Counted from the stretch's first letter, positions 33,120-41,463 are shown. The stretch: DNA of 64,000 nt from Flavobacterium sp. CBA20B-1 (GCF_028473145.1 NZ_CP092370.1:620001-684000); one strand, 5' to 3'. The notes: generated by a model not told the origin, from the sequence alone. Made by a program: numbers and translations.

Positions 33120-34271
33120 TTAGTTTACAAAAAATCTGCGGGTTGATGCCGATATATCACGGATATATGTAAGTTGAATGTTAGCTGCGCCCAATGCCAC
33201 GATTGCGTTTGAAAATAGTGTTTCTGCGTTGAAGTATGCAGTATAAACTCCACCGTTAAAAGTAAGTTTTGTTAAAGCAAAATTTTCAAAAATAGATAGT
33301 AACTCTTCACGACTGGCCGAAGTGTCAATTTCCATGATTAATGGTTTTTCGGAGTCGTTTTCAGCAGTTGCCAATGGATTGTATTGTCCGTTTTTAAGGA
33401 AAATTACTTTATCAGAAATTTTTTCAACCTCGAACAATTGTTGAGAACTTAGAATTAATGCAATGGGGTTATTTACCGAATTACAAATTGCTTTTAGATC
33501 TTCCAAAATAATTTGTTGCGCCAACACATCAAGATTTGCCAAAGGTTCGTCTAATAACAAAATTTCGGGTTTTCTCAATAAAGTACGAGCCAATTCAAAA
33601 CGCATTTTATAGCCCGATGAAAGTTCGCTCCACTTTAAGTGTTTGTAATTCCACAAGCCTAAACGAGCAACCATCAATAAAACCCGGGTTTCAATTTCCT
33701 CGGGACGCTCGCCGTAATTAGCCAACACGAAGCGCAAGTTGTCCAGCAAGCTGCCATACCATTTATCGGTTCGTTGTGGAATGTAAATCAATTTAGTCCG
33801 CAAGTCGTAATCGCTCTGAATTTTGGTGCTGAATTGATAGCGCAATGTTCCGTTTGTAGGAGCAATTTCTTTCGCCAAAATGCGCAAAAGAGTGGTTTTT
33901 CCGTTTCCGTTTTCACCCACTAAGCCAAATACCTGACCTTTTGTAAGGGTTAACGAAACCGGACCCAAAGAAAATTTCTGTGAACCATAGCTTTTCGTAA
34001 GGTCATTAGCTTCTAACACCAATTCGTTTGCTGTATGGGGTTCCACATGAATTTGCGCTATTTTTTCTAGTAATTCTTTTGCTTTAGCACTAAAAGCTTC
34101 GATTTCCTTTGGGTTTTTCTCTTTCCAATCAGTGAGCGCAATTGCATCTTGATAAATATGCATGTTTTGCGTATCCATCGCACAATCTAACAATTTTCTA
34201 AAGCCTAAGAAAGTGTCTTTATTGACAAAAAAGTGTACTGCCTCTTGTACACGTTGTTGGTGACTAGTCAT
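33120..34271 (-). CDS. ABC transporter ATP-binding protein with N-terminal extension
   Basis: The 383-residue protein has an N-terminal helical extension of about 85 residues (VQEAVHFFVNKDTFLGFRKLLDCAMD...) before the ABC domain. Walker A is GENGNGKTT, the signature is LSSGYKMRFELARTLL, and Walker B is LLLDEPLANLD. The signature serine-glycine is kept, so ATP hydrolysis is likely. The C-terminal 90 residues after the ABC fold are an added beta domain. It lies directly upstream of the large membrane protein gene, its likely partner. Substrate unknown. Confidence 0.88.
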   Translation of the reverse strand: MTSHQQRVQEAVHFFVNKDTFLGFRKLLDCAMDTQNMHIYQDAIALTDWKEKNPKEIEAFSAKAKELLEKIAQIHVEPHTANELVLEANDLTKSYGSQKFSLGPVSLTLTKGQVFGLVGENGNGKTTLLRILAKEIAPTNGTLRYQFSTKIQSDYDLRTKLIYIPQRTDKWYGSLLDNLRFVLANYGERPEEIETRVLLMVARLGLWNYKHLKWSELSSGYKMRFELARTLLRKPEILLLDEPLANLDVLAQQIILEDLKAICNSVNNPIALILSSQQLFEVEKISDKVIFLKNGQYNPLATAENDSEKPLIMEIDTSASREELLSIFENFALTKLTFNGGVYTAYFNAETLFSNAIVALGAANIQLTYIRDISASTRRFFVN

Positions 34272-34376
34272 TTATGTATTTTTTTTGTAAATGTATAAAT
34301 ATCTTTTAGATAGCGGTGGAAAAACATATAAATATTTACGCTCCGCATAATGATAAGATTTAGTGTAGGTTCATTT

Positions 34377-34416
34377 AATTTCGTTCAGCTTATTATAAAA
34401 AACGAAATTATCTTTG
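34377..34416 (+). promoter_or_regulatory. Inverted repeat with an orphan promoter-like -7 box
   Basis: AATTTCGTT (34377-34385) and AACGAAATT (34401-34409) form a perfect 9-bp inverted repeat, and TATCTTTG at 34409-34416 matches TAnnTTTG on the plus strand. No plus-strand gene follows in the next 300 bases, so it is either chance or a promoter of a small RNA. Confidence 0.35.
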
Positions 34417-34535
34417 TAGTTATTGTATTTATTGGTGAACTCATTTAAACTTTTGTGGTAATAGAATACATGAAAAATTCAATAAACTACAGAAACATAA
34501 CTCTCCTGACTTAATTCATAGACAAAACTTTAGGA

Positions 34536-34574
34536 ACACATAGTTTTTAAGCGTCGCTTAAAAAACTACGTGTA
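34536..34574. repeat. Long imperfect palindrome in a 480-bp gene-free stretch
   Basis: Arms ACACATAGTTTTTAAGCG and CGCTTAAAAAACTACGTGT face each other around a T, with one mismatch and one extra base. It lies in the gap between the ABC ATPase and the TlpA-like gene. It could be a REP/MITE-like dispersed repeat or part of a small RNA. The rest of 34272-34703 holds nothing else I can name. Confidence 0.6.
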
Positions 34575-34703
34575 CTTATGCACATTCCAAAGTCTATATT
34601 TTCTGCGAATCTATGTGGTTAAATAATTAATTATCATTTAATTACACATTATTTATTTGGCAATAAAAAGTTTAAATCACTTCGGTTAGTTGAATCATAT
34701 AAA

Positions 34704-34735
34704 CAAAAAAAGTCGGTAACAATATACCGACCTTT
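34704..34735 (-). terminator. Terminator of the TlpA-like lipoprotein gene
   Basis: On the minus strand GTCGGTA/TACCGAC stem (34725-34731 and 34712-34718) followed by TTTTTTTG. On the plus strand the hairpin is followed by CTTTTCT, so it might act both ways. Confidence 0.8.
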
Positions 34736-34755
34736 TCTAATATTTTCACAATAAA

Positions 34756-35904
34756 TTATTTTAAAATTTCTGCGATTTTTGCTTCCAATTCTGCTCCTCT
34801 TAAATCTTTTGCTACGATTGTTCCGTTTGCATCTAAGATAAATGTTGCAGGAATTGATTCAACAGCATATTCTTTCGCAATTGGATCTTCCCAAAATTTT
34901 AAGTTTGATACATGCATCCAAGCTAATTTATCATCGGCAATTGCTTTCATCCAAGCTTCTTTTTCTTTGTCTAATGAAACACCAATTATTTTTAAACCTT
35001 TGTCTTTATATTTGTTGTAAAGTGCTACCACGTTTGGATTTTCTTTACGACAAGGTCCACACCATGAAGCCCAAAAATCAATGATTGTTGCCTTACCTAA
35101 ATTGGCCATTAACGATTCTGTTTTACCATCAGGTGTTGTTGCAGAAAAGTCTGGTGCTTTTTGCCCAACAGCTACTTTTTGCTGTTTTGCTTGCATTTCT
35201 TTTTGGTTTGTTTCCATCTTTTTCAAGTTTTCGGCAAACTCTTTCCCTTTTTTCGTTTCTTTAACCGATGCATCTAAATCGTTGAAATATTTACTGATTT
35301 CTTCTGACTTTAATGCATCAGACATTGCCAATTGCGACAACAACAATAATGAAATATAAGAATCTTTATTGGTAGTGATGAATTTTTTGTTTTGATCTAC
35401 ATATTTGTCTTGAATTTTCGTCATTTGATCCATTAAAGACTTCATAGTTGCTTGATCGCCTTTTTGCTGCGCTTCCATGAATTTAGCTTGGTTTTGCTTT
35501 TGAAAATCCATTATTTCAGTCTGAATTTTGTAAGCTTCTTCGTTATATGATGCAAGTAAATCGTTATTTTTAGTACCTTTTACTCTTGCATCTTCTGGTT
35601 TTGCTTTATCAAAAGTAAATTTAATGTCTCCATTTTCAACTACAAAAGGAAACATAAATTCTTGAGTTTTTCCTAACTCAATAAAATATAAATCGGTTTC
35701 GGGTGTTTTTTCGCTTTTATATTCAAAAACACCACCTTTAATTTCGGTTGAATCAATCTTTGTAAATCCGTTTTCGTCTTGTTTATTAATATAAACTTTT
35801 GTTCCGTCTTCCAAACCTTTTACTTCACCTTTAATCGTGTATCCGTCTTTATTACAAGAAACTAAAGCTGCTGCAGTAAAAGCAAGTGCAAATAATTTTT
35901 TCAT
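34756..35904 (-). CDS. Lipoprotein with DUF4369 and TlpA-type thioredoxin domain
   Basis: The signal MKKLFALAFTAAALVSC gives a lipid cysteine at 17. A DUF4369 beta domain follows (YTIKGEVKGLEDGTKVYINKQ... to about residue 110), then a helical Lys/Gln-rich connector, and a C-terminal thioredoxin fold: VGQKAPDFSATTPDG, FWASWCGPCRKE with redox CxxC, then SIPATFILDANGTIV. It is a periplasm-facing thiol-disulfide oxidoreductase, as in many Bacteroidota, possibly in cytochrome c or envelope-protein maturation. It stands alone between gene-free stretches. Confidence 0.92.
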   Translation of the reverse strand: MKKLFALAFTAAALVSCNKDGYTIKGEVKGLEDGTKVYINKQDENGFTKIDSTEIKGGVFEYKSEKTPETDLYFIELGKTQEFMFPFVVENGDIKFTFDKAKPEDARVKGTKNNDLLASYNEEAYKIQTEIMDFQKQNQAKFMEAQQKGDQATMKSLMDQMTKIQDKYVDQNKKFITTNKDSYISLLLLSQLAMSDALKSEEISKYFNDLDASVKETKKGKEFAENLKKMETNQKEMQAKQQKVAVGQKAPDFSATTPDGKTESLMANLGKATIIDFWASWCGPCRKENPNVVALYNKYKDKGLKIIGVSLDKEKEAWMKAIADDKLAWMHVSNLKFWEDPIAKEYAVESIPATFILDANGTIVAKDLRGAELEAKIAEILK

Positions 35905-35964
35905 TTAAAATAGTTAATTTAATTCTGTGTAAATGTATAAAATTTAATGTTAATAAAAATAAAA

Positions 35965-36342
35965 TTAATTTATAGAGTTTAAAATTAGCAAAACCCAAGC
36001 TGTTAGTAGCATTAATCCTCCAATCGGCGTAATGGGTCCAAGTATTTTAACTTTTTTATTCCATGCACTGCTTATGCAAAGTGCATAAATACTAAAACTA
36101 AATAAAACAATTCCGAAAGTTAATGAATAGTATAACAAGGTTTGCAATTTTGTGATATAATTAAGGTTGAAACCTACAATTATTAACAAAATAGCATGAT
36201 ACATTTGATATTTCACACCTGTTTCAAAGTTATTTAGTTGCTCCTTGTTAAAAATCTTTTTTAAAGCATGTGCACCAAAGGCTCCGAAAATAATTCCTAA
36301 AGCGCCAAAAACAGCACCGGTTGTTATAAATATATTGGTCAT
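35965..36342 (-). CDS. DUF423 small membrane protein (YgdD-like)
   Basis: The 125-residue protein has four membrane helices and the DUF423 signature GALGIIFGAFGAHALKKIF with FETGVKYQMYHAILLI, then the final GPITPIGGLMLLTAWVLL. Function of the family is unknown. It overlaps the transglutaminase-like gene by one base and is the last gene of a three-gene minus-strand operon. Confidence 0.92.
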   Translation of the reverse strand: MTNIFITTGAVFGALGIIFGAFGAHALKKIFNKEQLNNFETGVKYQMYHAILLIIVGFNLNYITKLQTLLYYSLTFGIVLFSFSIYALCISSAWNKKVKILGPITPIGGLMLLTAWVLLILNSIN

Positions 36343-37271
36343 TAGTTCAAGGTTAATTCTCCTAAAATTTCTTCACTCATAAAAGGTCCGCCTGGATATT
36401 TTGCGGTATAATCTAAATTTAACCACACTTGCCCGCGTTCATCTATATGGTAATGTATCGTTTTTCCTTTTGATTCTTTTACAAACAGAACTTCTTTAAT
36501 TAAATACACAATGTTTTCTAAATCGGCTTTTGTTCCAATAAGCATTTCGGGATACATGTGTTCTTTTGTGTGTATTAATCGCGGAGTTCCACCAATTGCC
36601 CGTATAGATGCCGCCATTAAAATAGAGTGATCGTCGCAATCGCCCGAAAAATGCTGTAATGATTCAGAAGCAGTGGCAATATATTCCCGGTTTTTAGGAT
36701 CGTTTACATAGTTCCATTTGTCTTGAATTTCTTTAAAAATGGCAAAACATTGAATAATTTGTCGGTATTCTTTGTATCCTTTGATATTTCTAAAATGTTT
36801 AGCAGTTGCACCCACTGCAAAGTTGCGCACTTTGGGATTATCGTATTCTATTGCCTTAATAATTTTTGATTTGTTGGGAAAAGGCAACAGTTTTGATACA
36901 ATAATGTCTTGTGGATTGGGGTTGTCGCTCATGGCATAAATCATGGAACGGTAATCTTCGAAAACCGATTTAAAACCGTAACCTGTCGATAAAGTGCCAA
37001 ATAAAAGTACCAGTAAATAGGTAATTATCGCAAAGAACAAAAAACGTTTAATGTAATGCAAAACATACGTTACAACTGCTGTAATTACTACGAATAATAA
37101 AATGCGGTCTAAGTGTATGGGCCATTCTGGATCGATTAAATTTTGATGCAGAATAATGAAAACCGGTATTAAAGTTAAAATAGTCAACAATAAAATTATA
37201 ATAGTATCCCAAGGCTTAGGTAGGCTAAGCTTATTTAGAGTACGCAATAATTTGATGTTGGCTATTTTCAT
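36342..37271 (-). CDS. Membrane protein with transglutaminase-like domain
   Basis: The 309-residue protein has three or four N-terminal membrane helices (IIILLLTILTLIPVFIIL, ILLFVVITAVVTYVLHYI, FLFFAIITYLLVLLFG), then a transglutaminase-like (cysteine protease fold) domain. The triad can be read as Cys in FSGDCDDHSIL, His in HTKEHMYPEM and Asp in WLNLDYT. Its substrate is unknown; such domains cleave or cross-link peptides at the membrane. It starts 9 bases after the binding-protein gene and overlaps the DUF423 gene. Confidence 0.8.
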   Translation of the reverse strand: MKIANIKLLRTLNKLSLPKPWDTIIILLLTILTLIPVFIILHQNLIDPEWPIHLDRILLFVVITAVVTYVLHYIKRFLFFAIITYLLVLLFGTLSTGYGFKSVFEDYRSMIYAMSDNPNPQDIIVSKLLPFPNKSKIIKAIEYDNPKVRNFAVGATAKHFRNIKGYKEYRQIIQCFAIFKEIQDKWNYVNDPKNREYIATASESLQHFSGDCDDHSILMAASIRAIGGTPRLIHTKEHMYPEMLIGTKADLENIVYLIKEVLFVKESKGKTIHYHIDERGQVWLNLDYTAKYPGGPFMSEEILGELTLN

Positions 37272-37280
37272 TAACTATTT

Positions 37281-38126
37281 TTAAACAACAACTTCAGAAT
37301 AACTCAATGGTTGGTTTATAATTTTAAACTGTATTAAATCGGCAATAATTTGATTAAATTGCGTTTCTGTTGGTTTTTTTTGCGACCATTTGGTTATTTG
37401 CAACCATTGCTGAATATCTTCTAATTTTTGGTTGAAAACACTTGCCAAGGTTTTATCGATACTCGGTATCATTTTAAACTCGGCCGTGGTTTGATTTATG
37501 GTTTCTATCAAATTGTTTACCAAAGCTTTGTTTTGGTTGTAAAAATCTTTGCGGGCAACAATCATAAAACATGGCCAGGGAGTGGGGCACACACCAATTC
37601 TTCTAAAAACACCTTGATAAACAATGGGTTGCGTCATAAAACGATCCCACATAAAATAATCGGCTGTGTTGTTGGTTAATGCTTCAACAGCACCGCTTAA
37701 GGTGTTAATTATTTCGAATGACAGGGAATCGAAACTCCATTTTTGATTGGCTGCATTCACATAAGTCATCAATTCAGAACCAGAACCATAGCGTGAAATG
37801 GCTGCCTTTTTTCCATACAAATCATCAACCGTATGGTAATTGCTCTTCGCATTTACGTGAATTCCCCATTGCAAAGGCGACTGCACGTAGGTTTGCAAAA
37901 TAACCGACTCGTTTCCATTGGCAATGTCTTTTAAAATTCCTTCGGTTAAAATCACGGCTAAATCGGTTTCATTTTTGCGCAACATTTTACACATTTTTCC
38001 TGTGCCTTCGGGTATATCTGTCCATTGTAAATCAATACCTATTTCATTAAACATTCCTTCATCAATCGATAATTGCCAAGGAAAATTAAAATGTTCGGGT
38101 ACGCCAACAATTCTAACGGTTTTCAT
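37281..38126 (-). CDS. NMT1/SsuA-like substrate-binding protein without signal peptide
   Basis: The 281-residue protein has the fold pattern of ABC binding proteins: VPEHFNFPWQLSIDEGMFNEIGIDLQWTDIPEGTG, then LYGKKAAISRYGSGSELMTYVN, and TLSGAVEALTNNTADYFMWDRFMTQP. It begins MKTVRIVGVPEHF with no signal peptide or lipobox, so it would stay in the cytoplasm, and no permease or ATPase genes adjoin. It may be a sensor or a biosynthetic relative rather than a transporter part. It leads the operon with the transglutaminase-like and DUF423 genes. Confidence 0.75.
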   Translation of the reverse strand: MKTVRIVGVPEHFNFPWQLSIDEGMFNEIGIDLQWTDIPEGTGKMCKMLRKNETDLAVILTEGILKDIANGNESVILQTYVQSPLQWGIHVNAKSNYHTVDDLYGKKAAISRYGSGSELMTYVNAANQKWSFDSLSFEIINTLSGAVEALTNNTADYFMWDRFMTQPIVYQGVFRRIGVCPTPWPCFMIVARKDFYNQNKALVNNLIETINQTTAEFKMIPSIDKTLASVFNQKLEDIQQWLQITKWSQKKPTETQFNQIIADLIQFKIINQPLSYSEVVV

Positions 38127-38159
38127 AAAAAGTTGTAATTAAAAATTTAAGTAAATGTA

Positions 38160-38363
38160 CTATTTTAATTTATTATTTAGCACGGTAATCAAGGTTTGAT
38201 ATTTCGATAGCTCAACCAATTCCTCGTTATTTGTGGTAGAATCAATTAAAGAATCGATTAATTCTTGAATTTTTGAAATTCGGTTTTTTGCAAGCAACGG
38301 TTGTTTGGTGGCAATGGCATCGATAATTTCTTGTGTAAGTTGATGTAAATCAGATATCTTCAA
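38160..38363 (-). CDS. Small helical protein of unknown function (67 aa)
   Basis: The protein MKISDLHQLTQEIIDAIATK... is polar and helical with heptad-like spacing (NRISKIQELIDSLIDS, then ELVELSKYQTLITVLNNKL), so it may form a short coiled coil. No family is recognised. It is placed between the binding-protein gene and the divergent SUI1 gene. Real coding is likely but not certain. Confidence 0.6.
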   Translation of the reverse strand: MKISDLHQLTQEIIDAIATKQPLLAKNRISKIQELIDSLIDSTTNNEELVELSKYQTLITVLNNKLK

Positions 38364-38411
38364 AATTGTTAATTTTATTCTTACAAAAATAAGCTTTCTA
38401 TATAGTTTATG

Positions 38412-38419
38412 TATATTTG
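38412..38419 (+). promoter_or_regulatory. -7 box of the SUI1-family gene
   Basis: TATATTTG matches TAnnTTTG, 24 bases before the ATG at 38444. Confidence 0.6.
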
Positions 38420-38443
38420 ATTATCAAAATTTATCGTTAAAAA

Positions 38444-38794
38444 ATGGCAAAAAAAATATCGAGTTTAGAAGATTTAGGTGGATTTGTTTTTTCAACCAAT
38501 AAAGATTTCGATTTAGAACAAAATTCTGAAAACGAAGAAACATTAGCACCCAACGAACAATTATTAGAAGCACATTTAGACAAGAAAAACCGCGGTGGAA
38601 AAGTAGCAACTGTTATTAAAGGTTTTGTTGGATCTGCCGATGATTTAAAGGTTTTAGCTAAAGAATTAAAAAACTTGTGTGGTGTGGGTGGAAGTGCAAA
38701 AGATGGTGAAATTATTATTCAAGGAAATTTTCGGGATAAAATAATGGATTATCTTAAAAATGAGGGATATAAAGTAAAAAGAGTGGGAGGTTGA
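38444..38794 (+). CDS. SUI1/eIF1-family translation factor (YciH-like)
   Basis: The 116-residue protein has the SUI1 domain in its second half: GGKVATVIKGFVGSADDLKVLAKELKNLCGVGGSAKDGEIIIQGNFRDKI, then EGYKVKRVGG at the C-terminus, an exact family ending. YciH-type proteins influence start-codon selection in vitro; their physiological role in bacteria is still unclear. The next gene begins one base after the stop, so the two are co-transcribed. Confidence 0.95.
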   Translation: MAKKISSLEDLGGFVFSTNKDFDLEQNSENEETLAPNEQLLEAHLDKKNRGGKVATVIKGFVGSADDLKVLAKELKNLCGVGGSAKDGEIIIQGNFRDKIMDYLKNEGYKVKRVGG

Positions 38795-38795
38795 T

Positions 38796-39668
38796 ATGCA
38801 AAAGATAAAAGATTCAGAACTTATTTTAAATCCGGATGGCAGTGTTTATCATTTGAATTTAAAACCCAAAAATATTGCCAATGATATTATTTTTGTTGGC
38901 GATCAAGATCGGGTATCATCTATAACAAAATATTTTGATTCGATTGAATTTTCTACGCAAAAACGCGAATTCAAAACCGAAACCGGACTGTATAAAGGCA
39001 AGCGGCTAACCGTGATTTCAACTGGAATTGGTCCTGATAATATCGATATTGTGCTGAACGAATTAGACGCTTTGGTGAATATCGACTTTAGAACAAAAAC
39101 AGTAAAACCTAATTTAACCAGTTTAAATATTATTCGGGTTGGTACATCAGGTTCGTTGCAAGCAGATATTCCTGTTGATTCTTTGTTAATGTCGGCATTT
39201 GCTATTGGTACCGACAATATGTTGCGCAGTTATGAGCTACAAAATATTCAAAATCAATCCATAGAAAAAGCGTTTGTAAACCACACCAATTGGGATCTTT
39301 CTAAAGGGTTGCCTTATGTTATTGCTGCTGATAATGATTTATTGAAGAAGTTTCAACCTGATAGAATTTTTGAAGGAATTACCATAACAGCACCCGGATT
39401 TTATGGTGCACAAGGCAGAATTTTACGATTACCCCTGCAAGATGCATTTTTGAATGATAAAATAGATTCTTTTGCTTATGAAGGATTAAAAGCCACCAAT
39501 TTAGAAATGGAAACCGCAGCAATTTACGGCTTATCGAAATTATTAGGGCACAAAGCACTTTCGTTAAATGCTATTGTTGCCAATCGTAAAAACGGAACTT
39601 TTAGCGCTGATCCGTACAAAACAATCGATGAATTGATACGTTTTACATTAGATCGAATACTCGCATAA
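38796..39668 (+). CDS. Nucleoside phosphorylase (uridine phosphorylase-like)
   Basis: The 290-residue protein belongs to the PNP/UDP family: DIIFVGDQDRVSSITKYF, FKTETGLYKGKRLTVISTGIGPDNIDIVLNEL (phosphate site), NIIRVGTSGSLQADIPV, and GLKATNLEMETAAIYGLSKLLGHKA with the Glu-Met-Glu that binds ribose. It would split a nucleoside with phosphate for salvage. The sequence does not decide between uridine and purine nucleosides. It follows the SUI1 gene by one base and is ended by a hairpin that coincides with the edge of the IS. Confidence 0.88.
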   Translation: MQKIKDSELILNPDGSVYHLNLKPKNIANDIIFVGDQDRVSSITKYFDSIEFSTQKREFKTETGLYKGKRLTVISTGIGPDNIDIVLNELDALVNIDFRTKTVKPNLTSLNIIRVGTSGSLQADIPVDSLLMSAFAIGTDNMLRSYELQNIQNQSIEKAFVNHTNWDLSKGLPYVIAADNDLLKKFQPDRIFEGITITAPGFYGAQGRILRLPLQDAFLNDKIDSFAYEGLKATNLEMETAAIYGLSKLLGHKALSLNAIVANRKNGTFSADPYKTIDELIRFTLDRILA

Positions 39669-39670
39669 AA

Positions 39671-39700
39671 AAGAGGCTGTCCAAAAAGGATAGCCTCTTT
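39671..39700. terminator. Hairpin at the left end of the IS
   Basis: 12-bp stem AAGAGGCTGTCC (39671-39682)/GGATAGCCTCTT (39688-39699), one wobble pair, loop AAAAA. On the minus strand it is followed by TTTTTTATG, a good terminator for the transposase gene; on the plus strand TTTG follows. Confidence 0.8.
39673..39688 (+). repeat. IS left terminal inverted repeat
   Basis: GAGGCTGTCCAAAAAG, matching the right end at 14 of 16 positions. Confidence 0.7.
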
Positions 39701-39701
39701 G

Positions 39702-41372
39702 TTATACTACTAACTTTTCAACATCATCACTAAAGTTAATTTCTTGCTTTTTTTGAAATAAAGACCGCTGATAGCATCTAAATTCGACAAAAATGACAAG
39801 TTTAGAACCAAAAATACGGCGTTTGAATACCGTTTTTCTTCCCGCAACTGCTACAGCCACCATTTTTCTAAAATTATGTCCAAGAGCCATCAGTAGAAAT
39901 TCTAATTCTACTTTCTCTAAGCCTTTGAATGTAAATCTATTAAAATCATTATTGTACTTGAGTTGCCCAAAAACAGCCTCTACTTCTATAGGGCGTTTAC
40001 TGCGATGTTCCAGCCCTTTCTCGCTCGTTAATAAATTTCGAGCCCTTTCTTTAAGCTCATTCAACCGGTGATTGACTTCTATTCTGCGATTACCTTTTGC
40101 ATTGAAACATTCCTCTCGAAGCGGACAATTATTACAGTTTTTTGCCTGATAATAAGACACTTGCGATTCGTGTCCGTTGCTCGAAATTCGTTTTCCTTTG
40201 CCAACATTTTCCATTCGTTGACCCATCGGACAAACGTAAAAATCTTGTTCTTTGTTGTAGAATAAATTCTGAACCAAAAACGGATTATTTTTCATCGTCC
40301 GTTTCGCTTCTTTGTGAAAATAATTGTACTTCACGTAGGCTTTAATGCTTTTATTTTCAAGCATTTCGTAATTTTCTTCGCTTCCATAACCTGCATCGGC
40401 AACCACATCTTTGCTTTGTTTTCCATAGAGATTTTCAAAACCATCGAGATGCGATTCCAAAGTCGTGGTATCCCCCGGTTTTTGATGGATGGAAACGTGG
40501 GTAATAAACTGATTTTCAGTTGAAATCTGCGTATTATAAGCCGGTTTAAGCTGTCCGTTTTTCATGTGATCTTCCTTCATCCGCATAAAAGTAGCGCCAG
40601 GGTCGGTTTTGCTGTAAGAATTCCTATCGCCTAAAGTTTCTAGGTCTTTTTCGTATTTTTCTAATTTTGGAAGATGCTCATCCTGAAGTTTTTGTAGCTC
40701 TTTTGCCTGTTTTTTAGTGGGTTCTTTCAGCTTTTTATTCAAGATCGATAGCTTCTCCCGAAGTTCTTCCGAATTGATGCTTTTAGGTAATTCTTCTTTG
40801 TTAATTTCTTGATTATCAGACTGAATAGCACTTTCGATATCTGAAAGAATCGTGTTGATTTTAACTTCTAATTTTTCCTTGTATTTTTCAATCGAACCTC
40901 TCCAAACAAAAGTATAACGATTCGATTTGGCTTCGATTTTTGTTCCATCAATGTACTGAATATCAAGACTTACATAGCCCATTTCAACCAGCATTTTCAC
41001 TACTTCGGCAAATAGTTGTTGAATATGATTTTTTAATATTTTCCCTCGAAAGTCGTTAATGGTTCGGAAATCGGGCGTAGAGTTGCCCGAAATGTACATG
41101 AAATAGATGTTTTCGGTGAGTGCTTTAGCTATTTTCCGGCAAGAATAAACGTTTGACAAATAGCTGTAAAACAACACTTTAATCATCATTCTTGGATGAT
41201 ATGCAGAGGTACCACCTCCTTTGTACAACTTAATTATATTGCTAATATCCAACGAGTTAACGACCTCTTCGATTAATCGAACAGGGTGATTATTAGGGAT
41301 TTTATCAAAAATATTAATCGGAAAAAGTTCAGGACTATTGCCTGTTTGATTTTTAAAAACTACCTTAGCCAT
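39702..41372 (-). CDS. IS1182-family transposase
   Basis: The 556-residue protein starts MAKVVFKNQTGNSPELFP at the ATG at 41372; the frame is open further upstream but family members start here. The N-terminal domain has YHPRMMIKVLFYSYLSNVYSCRKIA. The DDE residues can be placed at D142 (QYIDGTKIEA), D326 (DVVADAGYGSEENY) and E465 (PIEVEAVFGQLKYN). A coiled-coil insertion (about 163-250) and a cysteine cluster (C381, C413, C416, C422) lie between, as usual in IS1182. It has no frameshift or stop, so the copy may be active. Confidence 0.93.
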   Translation of the reverse strand: MAKVVFKNQTGNSPELFPINIFDKIPNNHPVRLIEEVVNSLDISNIIKLYKGGGTSAYHPRMMIKVLFYSYLSNVYSCRKIAKALTENIYFMYISGNSTPDFRTINDFRGKILKNHIQQLFAEVVKMLVEMGYVSLDIQYIDGTKIEAKSNRYTFVWRGSIEKYKEKLEVKINTILSDIESAIQSDNQEINKEELPKSINSEELREKLSILNKKLKEPTKKQAKELQKLQDEHLPKLEKYEKDLETLGDRNSYSKTDPGATFMRMKEDHMKNGQLKPAYNTQISTENQFITHVSIHQKPGDTTTLESHLDGFENLYGKQSKDVVADAGYGSEENYEMLENKSIKAYVKYNYFHKEAKRTMKNNPFLVQNLFYNKEQDFYVCPMGQRMENVGKGKRISSNGHESQVSYYQAKNCNNCPLREECFNAKGNRRIEVNHRLNELKERARNLLTSEKGLEHRSKRPIEVEAVFGQLKYNNDFNRFTFKGLEKVELEFLLMALGHNFRKMVAVAVAGRKTVFKRRIFGSKLVIFVEFRCYQRSLFQKKQEINFSDDVEKLVV

Positions 41373-41430
41373 TGTTGGTTTTTTGTGCAACTCTAAGATA
41401 ATTATTTTGGAGAAAAAATACAACAAAAAA

Positions 41431-41457
41431 AAGCTGTCCGACTTTTCGGACAGCTTC
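41431..41457 (-). terminator. Hairpin at the right end of the IS
   Basis: 11-bp perfect stem AAGCTGTCCGA (41431-41441)/TCGGACAGCTT (41446-41456). On the minus strand it is followed by TTTTTTTG and would end transcription of the 77-residue protein gene just before the IS. It is nearly identical to the hairpin at 12092-12119. Confidence 0.8.
41442..41457 (-). repeat. IS right terminal inverted repeat
   Basis: On the minus strand GAAGCTGTCCGAAAAG, matching the left end at 14 of 16 positions. Confidence 0.7.
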
Positions 41458-41463
41458 TTTGTT

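Larger units (their letters stand above)
39673..41457 (-). mobile_element. IS1182-family insertion sequence
   Basis: A single 556-codon transposase lies between inverted ends: left GAGGCTGTCCAAAAAG (39673-39688) and, reversed, right GAAGCTGTCCGAAAAG (41442-41457), 14 of 16 identical. Each end is also part of a hairpin. No clear target duplication could be read in the A/T-rich flanks, so the limits may be off by a few bases. It sits between the nucleoside phosphorylase gene and the end of the MATE operon and breaks no visible gene. Confidence 0.8.
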
